From: an uncultured Clostridia bacterium
Lineage (GTDB): Bacteria; Bacillota; Clostridia; Christensenellales; Borkfalkiaceae
Assembly: GCA_937912025.1 (NCBI GenBank)
Contig: CALDOZ010000007.1
Span: 1-51,774 of the forward strand
Direction: 5' to 3'
Length of the DNA stretch: 51,774 bases
Of this stretch, positions 16,445 to 23,821 are shown in pieces; position 1 is the stretch's first letter, and each line of letters begins with the position of its first letter. Under the pieces are notes generated by a model that searched no databases, was not told the DNA's origin, and saw only the letters and a list, made by a program, of their open reading frames with translations. Position numbers and translations under genes: made by a program.

Positions 16445-17530
16445 ATGTTAAATGCTAAATTAATTAAAGAAGTAGCGCTTTCAGCAGGCGCTGACATGTG
16501 TGGCATCGCGCCAATTTCAAGAATGAAAGGCGCGCCTAAAGAAATGAACCCAATGCTGTTATTCCCACAAGCAAAATCTATGATAGGTTTTGTTTTTAGA
16601 ATTCCACGCGGTGTGCAACGCGGTATTGAAGAAGGTACTCAATTTTATCAATATCCGTCAATGGCATACGGTGGTATTAATGAAATTTTCGCTCCCGCCG
16701 TTTTGTATAACGTTGGTAAAGTTATAGAAGACGAAGGTTACGAAGCCTTCGTTTATAGAAATACGGGCGCTCGTGGTGTTGTTTCTGATATGGACGGTTC
16801 TCTTGGTAACACCCTTTCTCCTGAAGAACAAATTGAAGTTAACGAAAATGCAAAAACTTCAACGGCGCATCACCGTAACGTTCAGTTTACTCGCGCAACT
16901 AGAGAAGATAACGTTCCGCCTGATTTACAATTCCAGTTTAGATTGGCGGCGGTTGCTTGTGGTCTTGGTGAAATTGGTTATAGTAAAATGCTTTTAACTA
17001 AAGACTACGGCCCACTTCAACGCGTTGCGTTTATTTTTACCGATGCTGAGTTTGACGAGTACGACGAACTTTATAACGGTGAACCGCTTTGTAGAAAGTG
17101 TGGCGCGTGCGTTAGAGAATGTCCGGGTGGTTGTATTCCGCCAATAAACAGCGGTAAAACTATTAGCGTTAAAATTGAAGATAAGGTTTGTGAGTGGGGC
17201 GATATTGATATGTGGCGTTGTTACGCTTTTTATACTCACGCCGGTAGATATTATAACCCGTTCGTGCCAAAGGAAGTTTTTGATAAAAACGAAAACGGCG
17301 ACCTTGATTTGCTTGAAGGTAAAACTCAAATTGCTAATGAGCAAGAAATTATGAAGGTTTACACCGCGCTTCAAAAATATTTTCCAAGTTGGGTAGGTTA
17401 CAATATGGCAAAATGCGGTGGTTGTATACGCGCTTGCGTAAGTATGCTTGAAAAGAAAGGCGGTTGTATGGAAGGGCGGTTTGTTGAGCCGTTAAGAACA
17501 CGCAAAAAACCTTGGAAACTTGATAGGTAA
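16445..17530 (+). CDS. Epoxyqueuosine-reductase-like [4Fe-4S] protein, paralogue 1
   Basis: A 361-residue protein. The N-terminal domain resembles QueG/reductive-dehalogenase-like enzymes ('AGADMCGIAPISRM', 'AKSMIGFVFRIPRG'), with a central 'CGLGEIGYSKMLLTKDYGP' (172-190). Two cluster motifs follow: C216-x2-C219-x2-C222-x3-C226, with Cys230, and C324-x2-C327-x3-C331. It lacks the HEAT-repeat tail of QueG. It is the longest of three tandem paralogues, with an extra ~30-residue insert at about 110-150. The Shine-Dalgarno is AAGGTG. Likely a low-potential reductase or electron carrier; no substrate can be named. Confidence 0.78.
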   Translation: MLNAKLIKEVALSAGADMCGIAPISRMKGAPKEMNPMLLFPQAKSMIGFVFRIPRGVQRGIEEGTQFYQYPSMAYGGINEIFAPAVLYNVGKVIEDEGYEAFVYRNTGARGVVSDMDGSLGNTLSPEEQIEVNENAKTSTAHHRNVQFTRATREDNVPPDLQFQFRLAAVACGLGEIGYSKMLLTKDYGPLQRVAFIFTDAEFDEYDELYNGEPLCRKCGACVRECPGGCIPPINSGKTISVKIEDKVCEWGDIDMWRCYAFYTHAGRYYNPFVPKEVFDKNENGDLDLLEGKTQIANEQEIMKVYTALQKYFPSWVGYNMAKCGGCIRACVSMLEKKGGCMEGRFVEPLRTRKKPWKLDR

Positions 17531-17540
17531 AGGTGAATAT

Positions 17541-18443
17541 ATGCTTACTAGTGAAATTATAAAGAAAAAAGCGCTTGAACTTGGCGCAACCGTTTGCGGT
17601 ATAGGTAGTTTAAATATTTTTGAAAACGAAGATATTCAAAAACATCCTAAAAGCATACTTCCTAATGCTAAATGTATAATTGGTTTTGGTTTCGCAGTCC
17701 CTAAGGGGTTATATCTTACAATGGATATTAAATCTCAATATTACGCATACACTTCGCTTGGCGTTAAGTATATTGACGAAGAAATGGCCGAAATTTTCTT
17801 GCTTAAAATGGGCGCTTTAATAGAAGATAACGGTTACGATGCGTGTTTACAAAAATCAATTCCAAATTTAAGAATTAAAGGCGATAAGACAACTAATCCT
17901 GAAGTTAAAGATACTTACGAATTAATTCACGCCGTTTCAGTTGAAGAAGGCAAGCCTGTTCCTGACGTTATTATTGACTTTAACAAAAGCGCTATTGCTT
18001 GCGGTATTGGTAAGGCTGGACTTAGCGGTAAAATCTTAAATAAAGATTACGGTCCGTTTATGAGATATTGCTTTATTATAACCGATGCTCCTTTAGAACT
18101 TGACGAGCCTATAAAAAATGATATTTGCGATAATTGTGGATTGTGTAAAAGTGCTTGTCCTGGTAAAGCGATAAGTGACGGCGGTCTTGATACGTGGCAA
18201 TGCGCCGTTTACTATAAAGGCGCTCATAAATCTAACCCGTTTATAACCGACGAGTTTTTAAAAGGCGATAAAGATAGAGAGTTAATTTTAAACGGCGATA
18301 AAAAATTTGATAGTAAAAGCGCTAGGGAAATTTTTCCTAAAATGAATTTTTTACCAACTACTCAATGGGGTTACGCGCCTTGTTTATGTGGTAAAGCGTG
18401 TGACGTTGCGTGCTATCGTCATTTAAAGGGAGAGTTAAAATGA
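17541..18443 (+). CDS. Epoxyqueuosine-reductase-like [4Fe-4S] protein, paralogue 2
   Basis: A 300-residue paralogue of its neighbours. 'CGIGKAGLSGKILNKDYGP' (154-172) is followed by C196-x2-C199-x2-C202-x3-C206-P and a second set at 281, 283, 287 and 291. The W-x-C-x2-Y motif (219-224) between the clusters is shared by all three proteins. ATG 17541 is used because AAAGGTG precedes it; an upstream ATG at 17520 inside the previous gene has no site. The stop overlaps the next start (ATGA), indicating translational coupling and perhaps a shared complex. Confidence 0.78.
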   Translation: MLTSEIIKKKALELGATVCGIGSLNIFENEDIQKHPKSILPNAKCIIGFGFAVPKGLYLTMDIKSQYYAYTSLGVKYIDEEMAEIFLLKMGALIEDNGYDACLQKSIPNLRIKGDKTTNPEVKDTYELIHAVSVEEGKPVPDVIIDFNKSAIACGIGKAGLSGKILNKDYGPFMRYCFIITDAPLELDEPIKNDICDNCGLCKSACPGKAISDGGLDTWQCAVYYKGAHKSNPFITDEFLKGDKDRELILNGDKKFDSKSAREIFPKMNFLPTTQWGYAPCLCGKACDVACYRHLKGELK

Positions 18444-19381
18444 TAAAAAGCGAAATTATTAGTTTAGCAAAAAAATGCTCGGCAGATATCGTTAGATTTG
18501 CTTCATATAAAGATTTTGATTTAAATGACGCTATTTTTAAAGTTTTTCCTAACACTAAAACGGTAATTGGTCTTGCTTTTAGAGTGTTAAGGGGAGTTTA
18601 TCGCGGAACTGAAGAGGGAACGACGTATTATCAATACACGACTATGGGTGTTGAAAATATGGAAGAAACAATAATGCCCGATGCTATTATTAAAGTTGCT
18701 AACTTAATTGAAAGCAAAGGTTATATAGCCGTTCCTCAGCGTAAGCATCAACAAATAATGGCTGAAAGTAATAACGTTAACCCCGAAGTTGCCTACGATG
18801 CTATTTATAGAAATAAAACGCAAGAAAATCAAATAGATTTTACTAATACTGCAGTTAAATGTGGTATTGGAGAAAAAGGTCTTAGCGGCGCAATTTTAAC
18901 TAAAGAATTTGGTCCGTTTGTTCGCTACGTTTTTATTCTTACTGATATGGAAATAGAGCCCGATGAAAAAATTGACTTTAATTTATGTGATAAATGCGGT
19001 AAATGTGTAAAAGCGTGTCCTGGTAAAGCAATTAGTGATGACGGCAAAGTTGACGATTGGCAATGCGCAGTTTACTATAACGGCGCAAACGGTTTAAAAA
19101 ATCCGTTTATGCCCCCTAATGCTTTTGAGAAGTTGGATAACAGACTAGAAATTATTGCTGGCGAAGCAAAAGTAACGCCTGAAATTGCTAAAAAAATTCT
19201 TGATGAAATTTATTTTTATCCGCCCGCTCAGCACGCTTATCAATGTTCAATTTGCGGTAGAGCGTGCGATACCGCTTGTTATATGCACCTTGAAGAAAAA
19301 GGCGTATTAACTAAGAAATTCCGCCGTCCGTTTAGAACTCGTGAAGAATGGAAATTTTCTATTGACGATTTTAAAGAATAA
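18440..19381 (+). CDS. Epoxyqueuosine-reductase-like [4Fe-4S] protein, paralogue 3
   Basis: This 313-residue paralogue has 'CGIGEKGLSGAILTKEFGP' (141-159), C183-x2-C186-x2-C189-x3-C193-P, the W-x-C-x2-Y motif (207-212) and cysteines 269, 272, 276 and 280. The C-terminal 'RRPFRTREEW' resembles 'VEPLRTRKKPW' of paralogue 1, whereas paralogue 2 ends earlier. ATG 18440 follows AAGGGAGAG and overlaps the previous stop. It is last in the cluster and followed by a terminator hairpin that also reaches into the spoIIM ribosome-binding site. Confidence 0.78.
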   Translation: MIKSEIISLAKKCSADIVRFASYKDFDLNDAIFKVFPNTKTVIGLAFRVLRGVYRGTEEGTTYYQYTTMGVENMEETIMPDAIIKVANLIESKGYIAVPQRKHQQIMAESNNVNPEVAYDAIYRNKTQENQIDFTNTAVKCGIGEKGLSGAILTKEFGPFVRYVFILTDMEIEPDEKIDFNLCDKCGKCVKACPGKAISDDGKVDDWQCAVYYNGANGLKNPFMPPNAFEKLDNRLEIIAGEAKVTPEIAKKILDEIYFYPPAQHAYQCSICGRACDTACYMHLEEKGVLTKKFRRPFRTREEWKFSIDDFKE

Positions 19382-19398
19382 TCGTTCTAAAAAATATA

Positions 19399-19429
19399 AA
19401 CCTCGTATAAATATATATGAGGTTTTTTT
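19399..19429 (+). terminator. Terminator-like hairpin containing the spoIIM ribosome-binding site
   Basis: An 11-bp stem with one G-U pair (19399-19409 with 19414-19424), a 4-nt loop and a T-run ending one base before the spoIIM ATG at 19430. The 3' arm contains GAGG (19419-19422), the only Shine-Dalgarno candidate for spoIIM, at 7-nt spacing. It can terminate the Fe-S operon and may also hide the spoIIM site. Confidence 0.75.
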
Positions 19430-20017
19430 ATGTTTAAATTTTTAAGCGACATAAAACAAAGTATTATAAACAACTCTAAAATTATAGTAAGTTGTGTAGT
19501 TTTATACGTTTTTGGAATGCTTCTTGGGTTATTTTTGCCAGACGGTGAAGTTAATTCACAATTGTTTGACGGGTACGTTAGCGAATTTATATGTAAAGTA
19601 TTAGCAGTAGACGTATCTCCTTTTAAAAATTTTGTTTCAAGAATTGTAAACGCGCTACTTTTAATAACGTTTATATTATTGCTTTGCACTAATAAATTTA
19701 GTTATTTCGTATCTTTTATTATAGTATTATATCGTGGATTTATTATTGGTTACGCATTTATATCTTTTGTAATAAATTTAGGTTTTAACGGTATTATAAC
19801 GTTTATTTTTATAGTGTTTATACAAAATTTAATTACTACTTTTGCGGTAATTTTACTAATAGCAAACGCTTATGACGGATTATTTTGTAAATGCAAAATA
19901 AACTTTAATTATTTGTTAAGATATGGTATATTTTCTTTAATTGTAGCAATTATTGGCGCAGTTTTAGAACTAATTTTACTTATTGCGATATTTAGACCGT
20001 TAAATTTCTATTTTTAG
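19430..20017 (+). CDS. spoIIM: Stage II sporulation protein M
   Basis: A 195-residue polytopic membrane protein with about five hydrophobic helices (residues 17-35, 65-82, 86-105, 113-144, 160-190). The 'LYRGFIIGYAFISFVINLGFNGI' segment (101-123) matches the SpoIIM/DUF95 family. With SpoIID and SpoIIP it forms the septal peptidoglycan-degrading complex that drives engulfment. The C-terminus is hydrophobic up to the stop. The nearby D,D-carboxypeptidase suggests a cell-wall remodelling neighbourhood. Identification is by topology and motif. Confidence 0.8.
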   Translation: MFKFLSDIKQSIINNSKIIVSCVVLYVFGMLLGLFLPDGEVNSQLFDGYVSEFICKVLAVDVSPFKNFVSRIVNALLLITFILLLCTNKFSYFVSFIIVLYRGFIIGYAFISFVINLGFNGIITFIFIVFIQNLITTFAVILLIANAYDGLFCKCKINFNYLLRYGIFSLIVAIIGAVLELILLIAIFRPLNFYF

Positions 20018-20060
20018 TATAATTTTACAAAATTCGCCAAAAATATCTATGAGGTGAATT

Positions 20061-21215
20061 ATGAAAAAACTGAGTAAATTTTTTACTTTTTTAATTTTAA
20101 TTGCGGTATCGTTTACTTTTACCATTAAAAACATAAACGCAAAAGCAGATAATTTAATTGACGTTTCAAGTAAAAGCGCGTATTTAATGGATTATAATAG
20201 CGGTACGGTAATTTTTGCTCAAAATGAAAACGAGCGTCGTCCTATTGCAAGTATGACGAAAATTATGTTATTACTCTTAGCGTACGAAAACGTTAATAAC
20301 GGTAATTTAAGTTTAGATGAAGAAGTTATTGTTAGTGAAAACGCGTCAGGCATGGGTGGTTCGCAAGTATTTTTAGAAAACGGTGGTAAATATAAGGTAA
20401 GCGACTTATTAAAAAGTATTACCGTTGCTTCTGCTAACGACGCTAGCGTATGTATTGCAGAAAGGTTATACGGTAGTGAAAAAAGTTGCGTTGAAAAAAT
20501 GAATAGTAAAGCAAGCGAGTTAGGTCTTAAAAACACGTTGTTTGCTAACTGTACGGGACTTCCTAAACCAATGCAGTATTCGTCGGCTAAAGATATAGCA
20601 ATAATTTTTTCTAATTTAATTAAGCATAAAGAGTATTTTAAGTATTCTACTATTTGGATGGATAAAATAGACCATACAAAAAACTCAACTGAAATTACAA
20701 ACACTAATAAACTCGTCAAGTTTTACGAGGGTTGTGACGGTGGTAAAACGGGCTTTACTAACGAAGCGGGCTTTTGTTTAACGGCAACTGCAAAACGCGG
20801 AAATATGCGTTTAATTGGCTCTGTTATAAACGCTCAAACGTCAAAAGAAAGATTTGCTGACGTTTCTACAATGTTTAACTACGGATTTGCTAATTATTGT
20901 AATAAATGCGTCGTTGACGACCAAATTCCACTTGATACTAAAATAAAAATTGCTAACTCTAAGCAAAAGGAAGTAGACGTTATAGCAAAAAATGACTTTT
21001 ACGTTTTTAGTAAGCGTAACGAAAAAGACGACGTAACTTTTGAGGTTAATACTTTAAGCGTAAAAGCGCCACTTAATAAAGGGGACGTCGTTGGTGAAAT
21101 TACCGTTTATAAAAACGGTGTTGAAATTGGTAAGGTTGATATTATAACGATGCAAAAAGTTGATAAAATGTCGTATTTTGATTACGTTAAAGAGATTGCT
21201 GGTAATTGGGCGTAA
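20061..21215 (+). CDS. D-alanyl-D-alanine carboxypeptidase (DacB/DacF-like)
   Basis: This 384-residue low-molecular-weight penicillin-binding protein trims the terminal D-Ala from stem peptides. It has a signal peptide (1-30, 'NINAKA'), SMTK (Ser64-Lys67), SAN (123-125) and KTG (228-230), then a C-terminal PBP5-type beta domain ending in a possible amphipathic anchor. The strong GAGGTG site fixes the start. A TATAAT at 20018-20023 overlaps the region just after the spoIIM stop and could be its own -10. The location beside spoIIM hints at, but does not prove, a role in engulfment or cortex formation. Confidence 0.92.
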   Translation: MKKLSKFFTFLILIAVSFTFTIKNINAKADNLIDVSSKSAYLMDYNSGTVIFAQNENERRPIASMTKIMLLLLAYENVNNGNLSLDEEVIVSENASGMGGSQVFLENGGKYKVSDLLKSITVASANDASVCIAERLYGSEKSCVEKMNSKASELGLKNTLFANCTGLPKPMQYSSAKDIAIIFSNLIKHKEYFKYSTIWMDKIDHTKNSTEITNTNKLVKFYEGCDGGKTGFTNEAGFCLTATAKRGNMRLIGSVINAQTSKERFADVSTMFNYGFANYCNKCVVDDQIPLDTKIKIANSKQKEVDVIAKNDFYVFSKRNEKDDVTFEVNTLSVKAPLNKGDVVGEITVYKNGVEIGKVDIITMQKVDKMSYFDYVKEIAGNWA

Positions 21216-21239
21216 TAAATTGGGATATATTGTATTATT

Positions 21240-21265
21240 AAAGCGGAATTTTACTTCCGCTTTTT
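21240..21265 (+). terminator. Terminator of the carboxypeptidase gene
   Basis: A 9-bp stem (AAAGCGGAA with TTCCGCTTT), a TTTTAC loop and TT immediately after. Confidence 0.8.
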
Positions 21266-21312
21266 AAATTTGAGTGTTTTTTAAGGTAAATTTGAATATT
21301 TTACTTAAAAAC

Positions 21313-21341
21313 TTGCAATTTTTGTAACTTTTATATATAAT
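21313..21341 (+). promoter_or_regulatory. Sigma-A promoter of scpAB
   Basis: TTGCAA (21313-21318), a 17-nt spacer and a perfect TATAAT (21336-21341). Confidence 0.8.
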
Positions 21342-21384
21342 AATTTAGTAAACTAATTTTTATTAAGTATAAGGAGAATTAAGC

Positions 21385-22155
21385 GTGGCAAATTTTGAAT
21401 CAAACGTAAATTATAACACCAAATTATCTACGCACGATTTTGACGGTCCGCTTGATTTATTGCTTTATTTAATTAAACAAGCGGAAATAGATATTAAAGA
21501 TATTTTCGTGTCAGAAGTAACGTCTCAATTTTTAGATTACGTCAACAATACCGAAATTGATATGGAAACTGAAAGTGAATACTTATCGATAGCGGCAACT
21601 ATTATTGAAATTAAATCTAAAATGATAATTCCTAACGAAGAAGTTAATATTGAAGCGGAAGATGAAAGCAAGGCGTTTATTCGTAGAATTGAAGAGTATA
21701 AACTTTATAAAGAAAGCGCCGAAAAGTTAAAAACGTTAGAAGACGTTAACCGTTTTTATAAAAAGCCTGACGATAGCGCTCACGACGTTAAAATTGTTTA
21801 TACCGACTTTAACGTTGAAGCCTTAATTAGCGCGTTTACTAATTTACTTGCTAAGGTTGATATTAAAGAAAGTATTTCTAACACTCATAAAGAAATACCA
21901 AAAGAAGTCTTTACTGTTGCCGATAAAATTTATTTTATTAGGGATAGACTTACCGAACGCAAAGAAATTAGTTTTTACGAATTATTTACTAATTTTTCTT
22001 CGCGTAATGAAATTATTACTACTTTTCAAGCAGTACTTGAACTTTTAAAACTTCAATTTATGAAGTTTGAGCAAAACGACACGTTTGGCGATATAACCTT
22101 ACTTTTATGTGACAAAGGAGAAATAGACATTGGAAAAATTGACGAGTATAATTGA
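21385..22155 (+). CDS. scpA: Segregation and condensation protein A
   Basis: The kleisin subunit (256 residues) of the SMC-ScpAB condensin. The N-terminus has the diagnostic 'FDGPLDLLLYLIKQAEIDIKDI' (19-40), followed by 'YLSIAATIIEIKSKMIIP' and a C-terminal winged-helix region that binds the SMC head. Translation starts at GTG 21385, 7 nt after AAGGAG. The 3' end overlaps scpB by 26 nt. Confidence 0.95.
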   Translation: MANFESNVNYNTKLSTHDFDGPLDLLLYLIKQAEIDIKDIFVSEVTSQFLDYVNNTEIDMETESEYLSIAATIIEIKSKMIIPNEEVNIEAEDESKAFIRRIEEYKLYKESAEKLKTLEDVNRFYKKPDDSAHDVKIVYTDFNVEALISAFTNLLAKVDIKESISNTHKEIPKEVFTVADKIYFIRDRLTERKEISFYELFTNFSSRNEIITTFQAVLELLKLQFMKFEQNDTFGDITLLLCDKGEIDIGKIDEYN

Positions 22156-22852
22156 GTCTATATTATTTGTTTCGGGCGATGCCGTAGCAATTAGAGATAT
22201 TGCCGAAAAACTTGAAGTTACAGATAAAGAAGTTTTAAACGCCGCAAATCTTTTAAAAGAAAAGTATAATGATGAAAGCGGTATAAATTTATTAATTTTT
22301 AATAAAAAATTGCAATTTTGCTCTAATCCTAAATACGCTGAAGCCGTTTCGTCCGTTCTTAATCCTATAAAAGAACGTGAACTTTCACGCAGTATGCTTG
22401 AAGTTGCCGCTATTATTGCATACAAACAACCCGTTACAAGACTTGACCTTGAAGAACTTAGGGGAACGAATAGCGAATACGCTATTTCAAACTTACTTAA
22501 ACTTGGAATGATTGAAGTTGTTGGTAGAAAAGATACGGTAGGTAAACCCGTGTTATTCGGTACGACGGACGAGTTTTTAAAACGCTTCCAAATTTCGTCT
22601 ATATCTGACCTTCCAGACTATAACGAACTTATGGAAAAAATTACTCAAATGCGTTCACCGGTTAATGATAGCACTTACTTGTTTACTAAAGACGTTTACG
22701 TTGAAACTGATGATAATCCTATCAAGGTTGAAATTGAAAAAGCCGACGTTAAAAATAACGTTGACGATGAAGACGATATTGATATAATCGACCTTGAAGA
22801 CGAAGTTATTCCTGAGTTTTTAAAAGATGAAAATATTGACGTTATAGAATAA
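22130..22852 (+). CDS. scpB: Segregation and condensation protein B
   Basis: A 240-residue partner of ScpA with two winged-helix domains. Family motifs are 'SIIESILFVSGDAVAIRDIAEKLEV' (6-30), 'SMLEVAAIIAYKQPVTRLDLEELRG' (about 88-112) and 'LGMIEVVGRKDTVGKPVLFGTTDEFL'. The last 50 residues are strongly acidic and low-complexity. The start is TTG 22130, supported by AAAGGAG 10 nt upstream, inside scpA. Confidence 0.95.
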   Translation: MEKLTSIIESILFVSGDAVAIRDIAEKLEVTDKEVLNAANLLKEKYNDESGINLLIFNKKLQFCSNPKYAEAVSSVLNPIKERELSRSMLEVAAIIAYKQPVTRLDLEELRGTNSEYAISNLLKLGMIEVVGRKDTVGKPVLFGTTDEFLKRFQISSISDLPDYNELMEKITQMRSPVNDSTYLFTKDVYVETDDNPIKVEIEKADVKNNVDDEDDIDIIDLEDEVIPEFLKDENIDVIE

Positions 22853-22868
22853 TTATTATAAAACTTTT

Positions 22869-22900
22869 ACGCTTACCTTATGGGTGGGCGTATTTTTTTT
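22869..22900 (+). terminator. Terminator of scpAB
   Basis: A 9-bp stem including two G-U pairs (22869-22877 with 22883-22891), followed by a run of eight T residues. The end of the stem and the T-run are also used by the sigma-E-like -35 of the next gene. Confidence 0.75.
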
Positions 22901-22917
22901 AACTATTTACATAAAAT
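22890..22917 (+). promoter_or_regulatory. Mother-cell (sigma-E-like) promoter of the DUF2953-gerW-dac operon
   Basis: GTATTTT (22890-22896) and CATAAAAT (22910-22917), 13 nt apart, match the sigma-E pattern GKATATT/CATACAAT at 6 of 7 and 7 of 8 positions. The -10 ends 6 nt before GTG 22924, which has no Shine-Dalgarno. Confidence 0.5.
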
Positions 22918-22923
22918 TTTAGC

Positions 22924-23472
22924 GTGATAACTTTATTTATAATTTTAATTATCTTAATAATTTTACTAATAAAATTCCACGTTAGCGCCGTTTTTATTTA
23001 TTCAAATGAAAGCAAAAGGGCATATTTTAGTATAATTTTGTTTAAAAAATTTACTTTAATTAGCGGTTATATAACAAAAAGAAAGCACGGTGGATTATAT
23101 TTAAATTTAAAAAATAAAGCAATAATTTTAAACTTGAAAAATATAGAGTTTTTAAACGGCGGTGGAAATATCAAAAAATATATAACGCTATTAAGTTTTG
23201 ATTTAGACGTCGTTACAGGGTATGAAAGTATAAGTAAAATTTTTATCGCACATACGCTACTACAAAGTTTAAACGTAATATTAAATGTAATAACTCACTC
23301 TAATAACTCAAAAATTGAAACGTCAACTGATATTGATTTTAATAGCCAAGATAGACTTGACGTTTTACTTGTTATTTCAATATCATTTTGCTTATTTGGT
23401 ATACTTTTAGGTGTTATTGCAAATATTGTTAATAAAGGATATAAATATGCTAAAAAACAAATCGCAAAGTAA
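22924..23472 (+). CDS. DUF2953-family membrane-anchored protein (YtfI-like)
   Basis: A 182-residue protein with an N-terminal membrane helix (1-22), a mainly beta-structured middle and a second hydrophobic helix near the C-terminus (about 146-168). This matches DUF2953 (YtfI), which is usually encoded directly before ytfJ/gerW as here. Function is unknown, and the sporulation link comes from the neighbour and from the sigma-E-like promoter. The start is GTG 22924 without a Shine-Dalgarno site. The 3' end overlaps gerW by 26 nt. Confidence 0.7.
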   Translation: MITLFIILIILIILLIKFHVSAVFIYSNESKRAYFSIILFKKFTLISGYITKRKHGGLYLNLKNKAIILNLKNIEFLNGGGNIKKYITLLSFDLDVVTGYESISKIFIAHTLLQSLNVILNVITHSNNSKIETSTDIDFNSQDRLDVLLVISISFCLFGILLGVIANIVNKGYKYAKKQIAK

Positions 23473-23821
23473 AATTAACGACGTGTTATCGTCACCTGTA
23501 AAACACTTAAACAACGTAGTAGACGTTAATACGATAGTAGGCAACCCAATTAATAACGGTAAAGATATAATTATTCCAATATCTAAAATAACAACTTGTT
23601 TTTTAGGTGGTGGAGGAGAATACGGCAAAGTGAAAATTTTTGATAAGTCAAAAGCGCACCCGTTCGCAGGTGGTAGTGGAGCAATAGTAAACGTTGCGCC
23701 AACGGGCTTTTTAATATGTAAAAATGGCAACTATGAATTTGTGAAATCTTCGCCCGATACATTTGATAAGGTTGCCGAAAAAACTATTGATTTAGTGCAA
23801 AAAATTTCAGAGGGTATGTAA
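23447..23821 (+). CDS. gerW: GerW/YtfJ-family sporulation protein
   Basis: This 124-residue protein shows the YtfJ/GerW signature: 'VVDVNTIVGNPI' near the start and 'HPFAGGSGAIVNVAPTGFLI' in the C-terminal half, with a glycine-rich 'LGGGGEYG'. B. subtilis GerW is a spore protein needed for normal L-alanine germination. ATG 23447 is preferred because AAAGGAT precedes it; the frame is open farther upstream but only inside the DUF2953 gene. It is followed without a gap by the carboxypeptidase gene. Confidence 0.85.
   Translation: MLKNKSQSKINDVLSSPVKHLNNVVDVNTIVGNPINNGKDIIIPISKITTCFLGGGGEYGKVKIFDKSKAHPFAGGSGAIVNVAPTGFLICKNGNYEFVKSSPDTFDKVAEKTIDLVQKISEGM

Noticed and set aside
16994..17374. Minus-strand 126-codon frame within the first EpoQ-like gene
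   Set aside because: The plus strand there encodes cysteine-motif protein conserved in two paralogues; the minus frame is a shadow.
14326..19429. Fe-S block as a mobile island
   Set aside because: No integrase, transposase, tRNA, direct repeat or codon-style shift was seen at either border; only synteny suggests insertion.
20219..20719. Minus-strand 166-codon frame within the carboxypeptidase gene
   Set aside because: The plus strand carries the SxxK, SxN and KTG motifs; the minus frame has no start signal.
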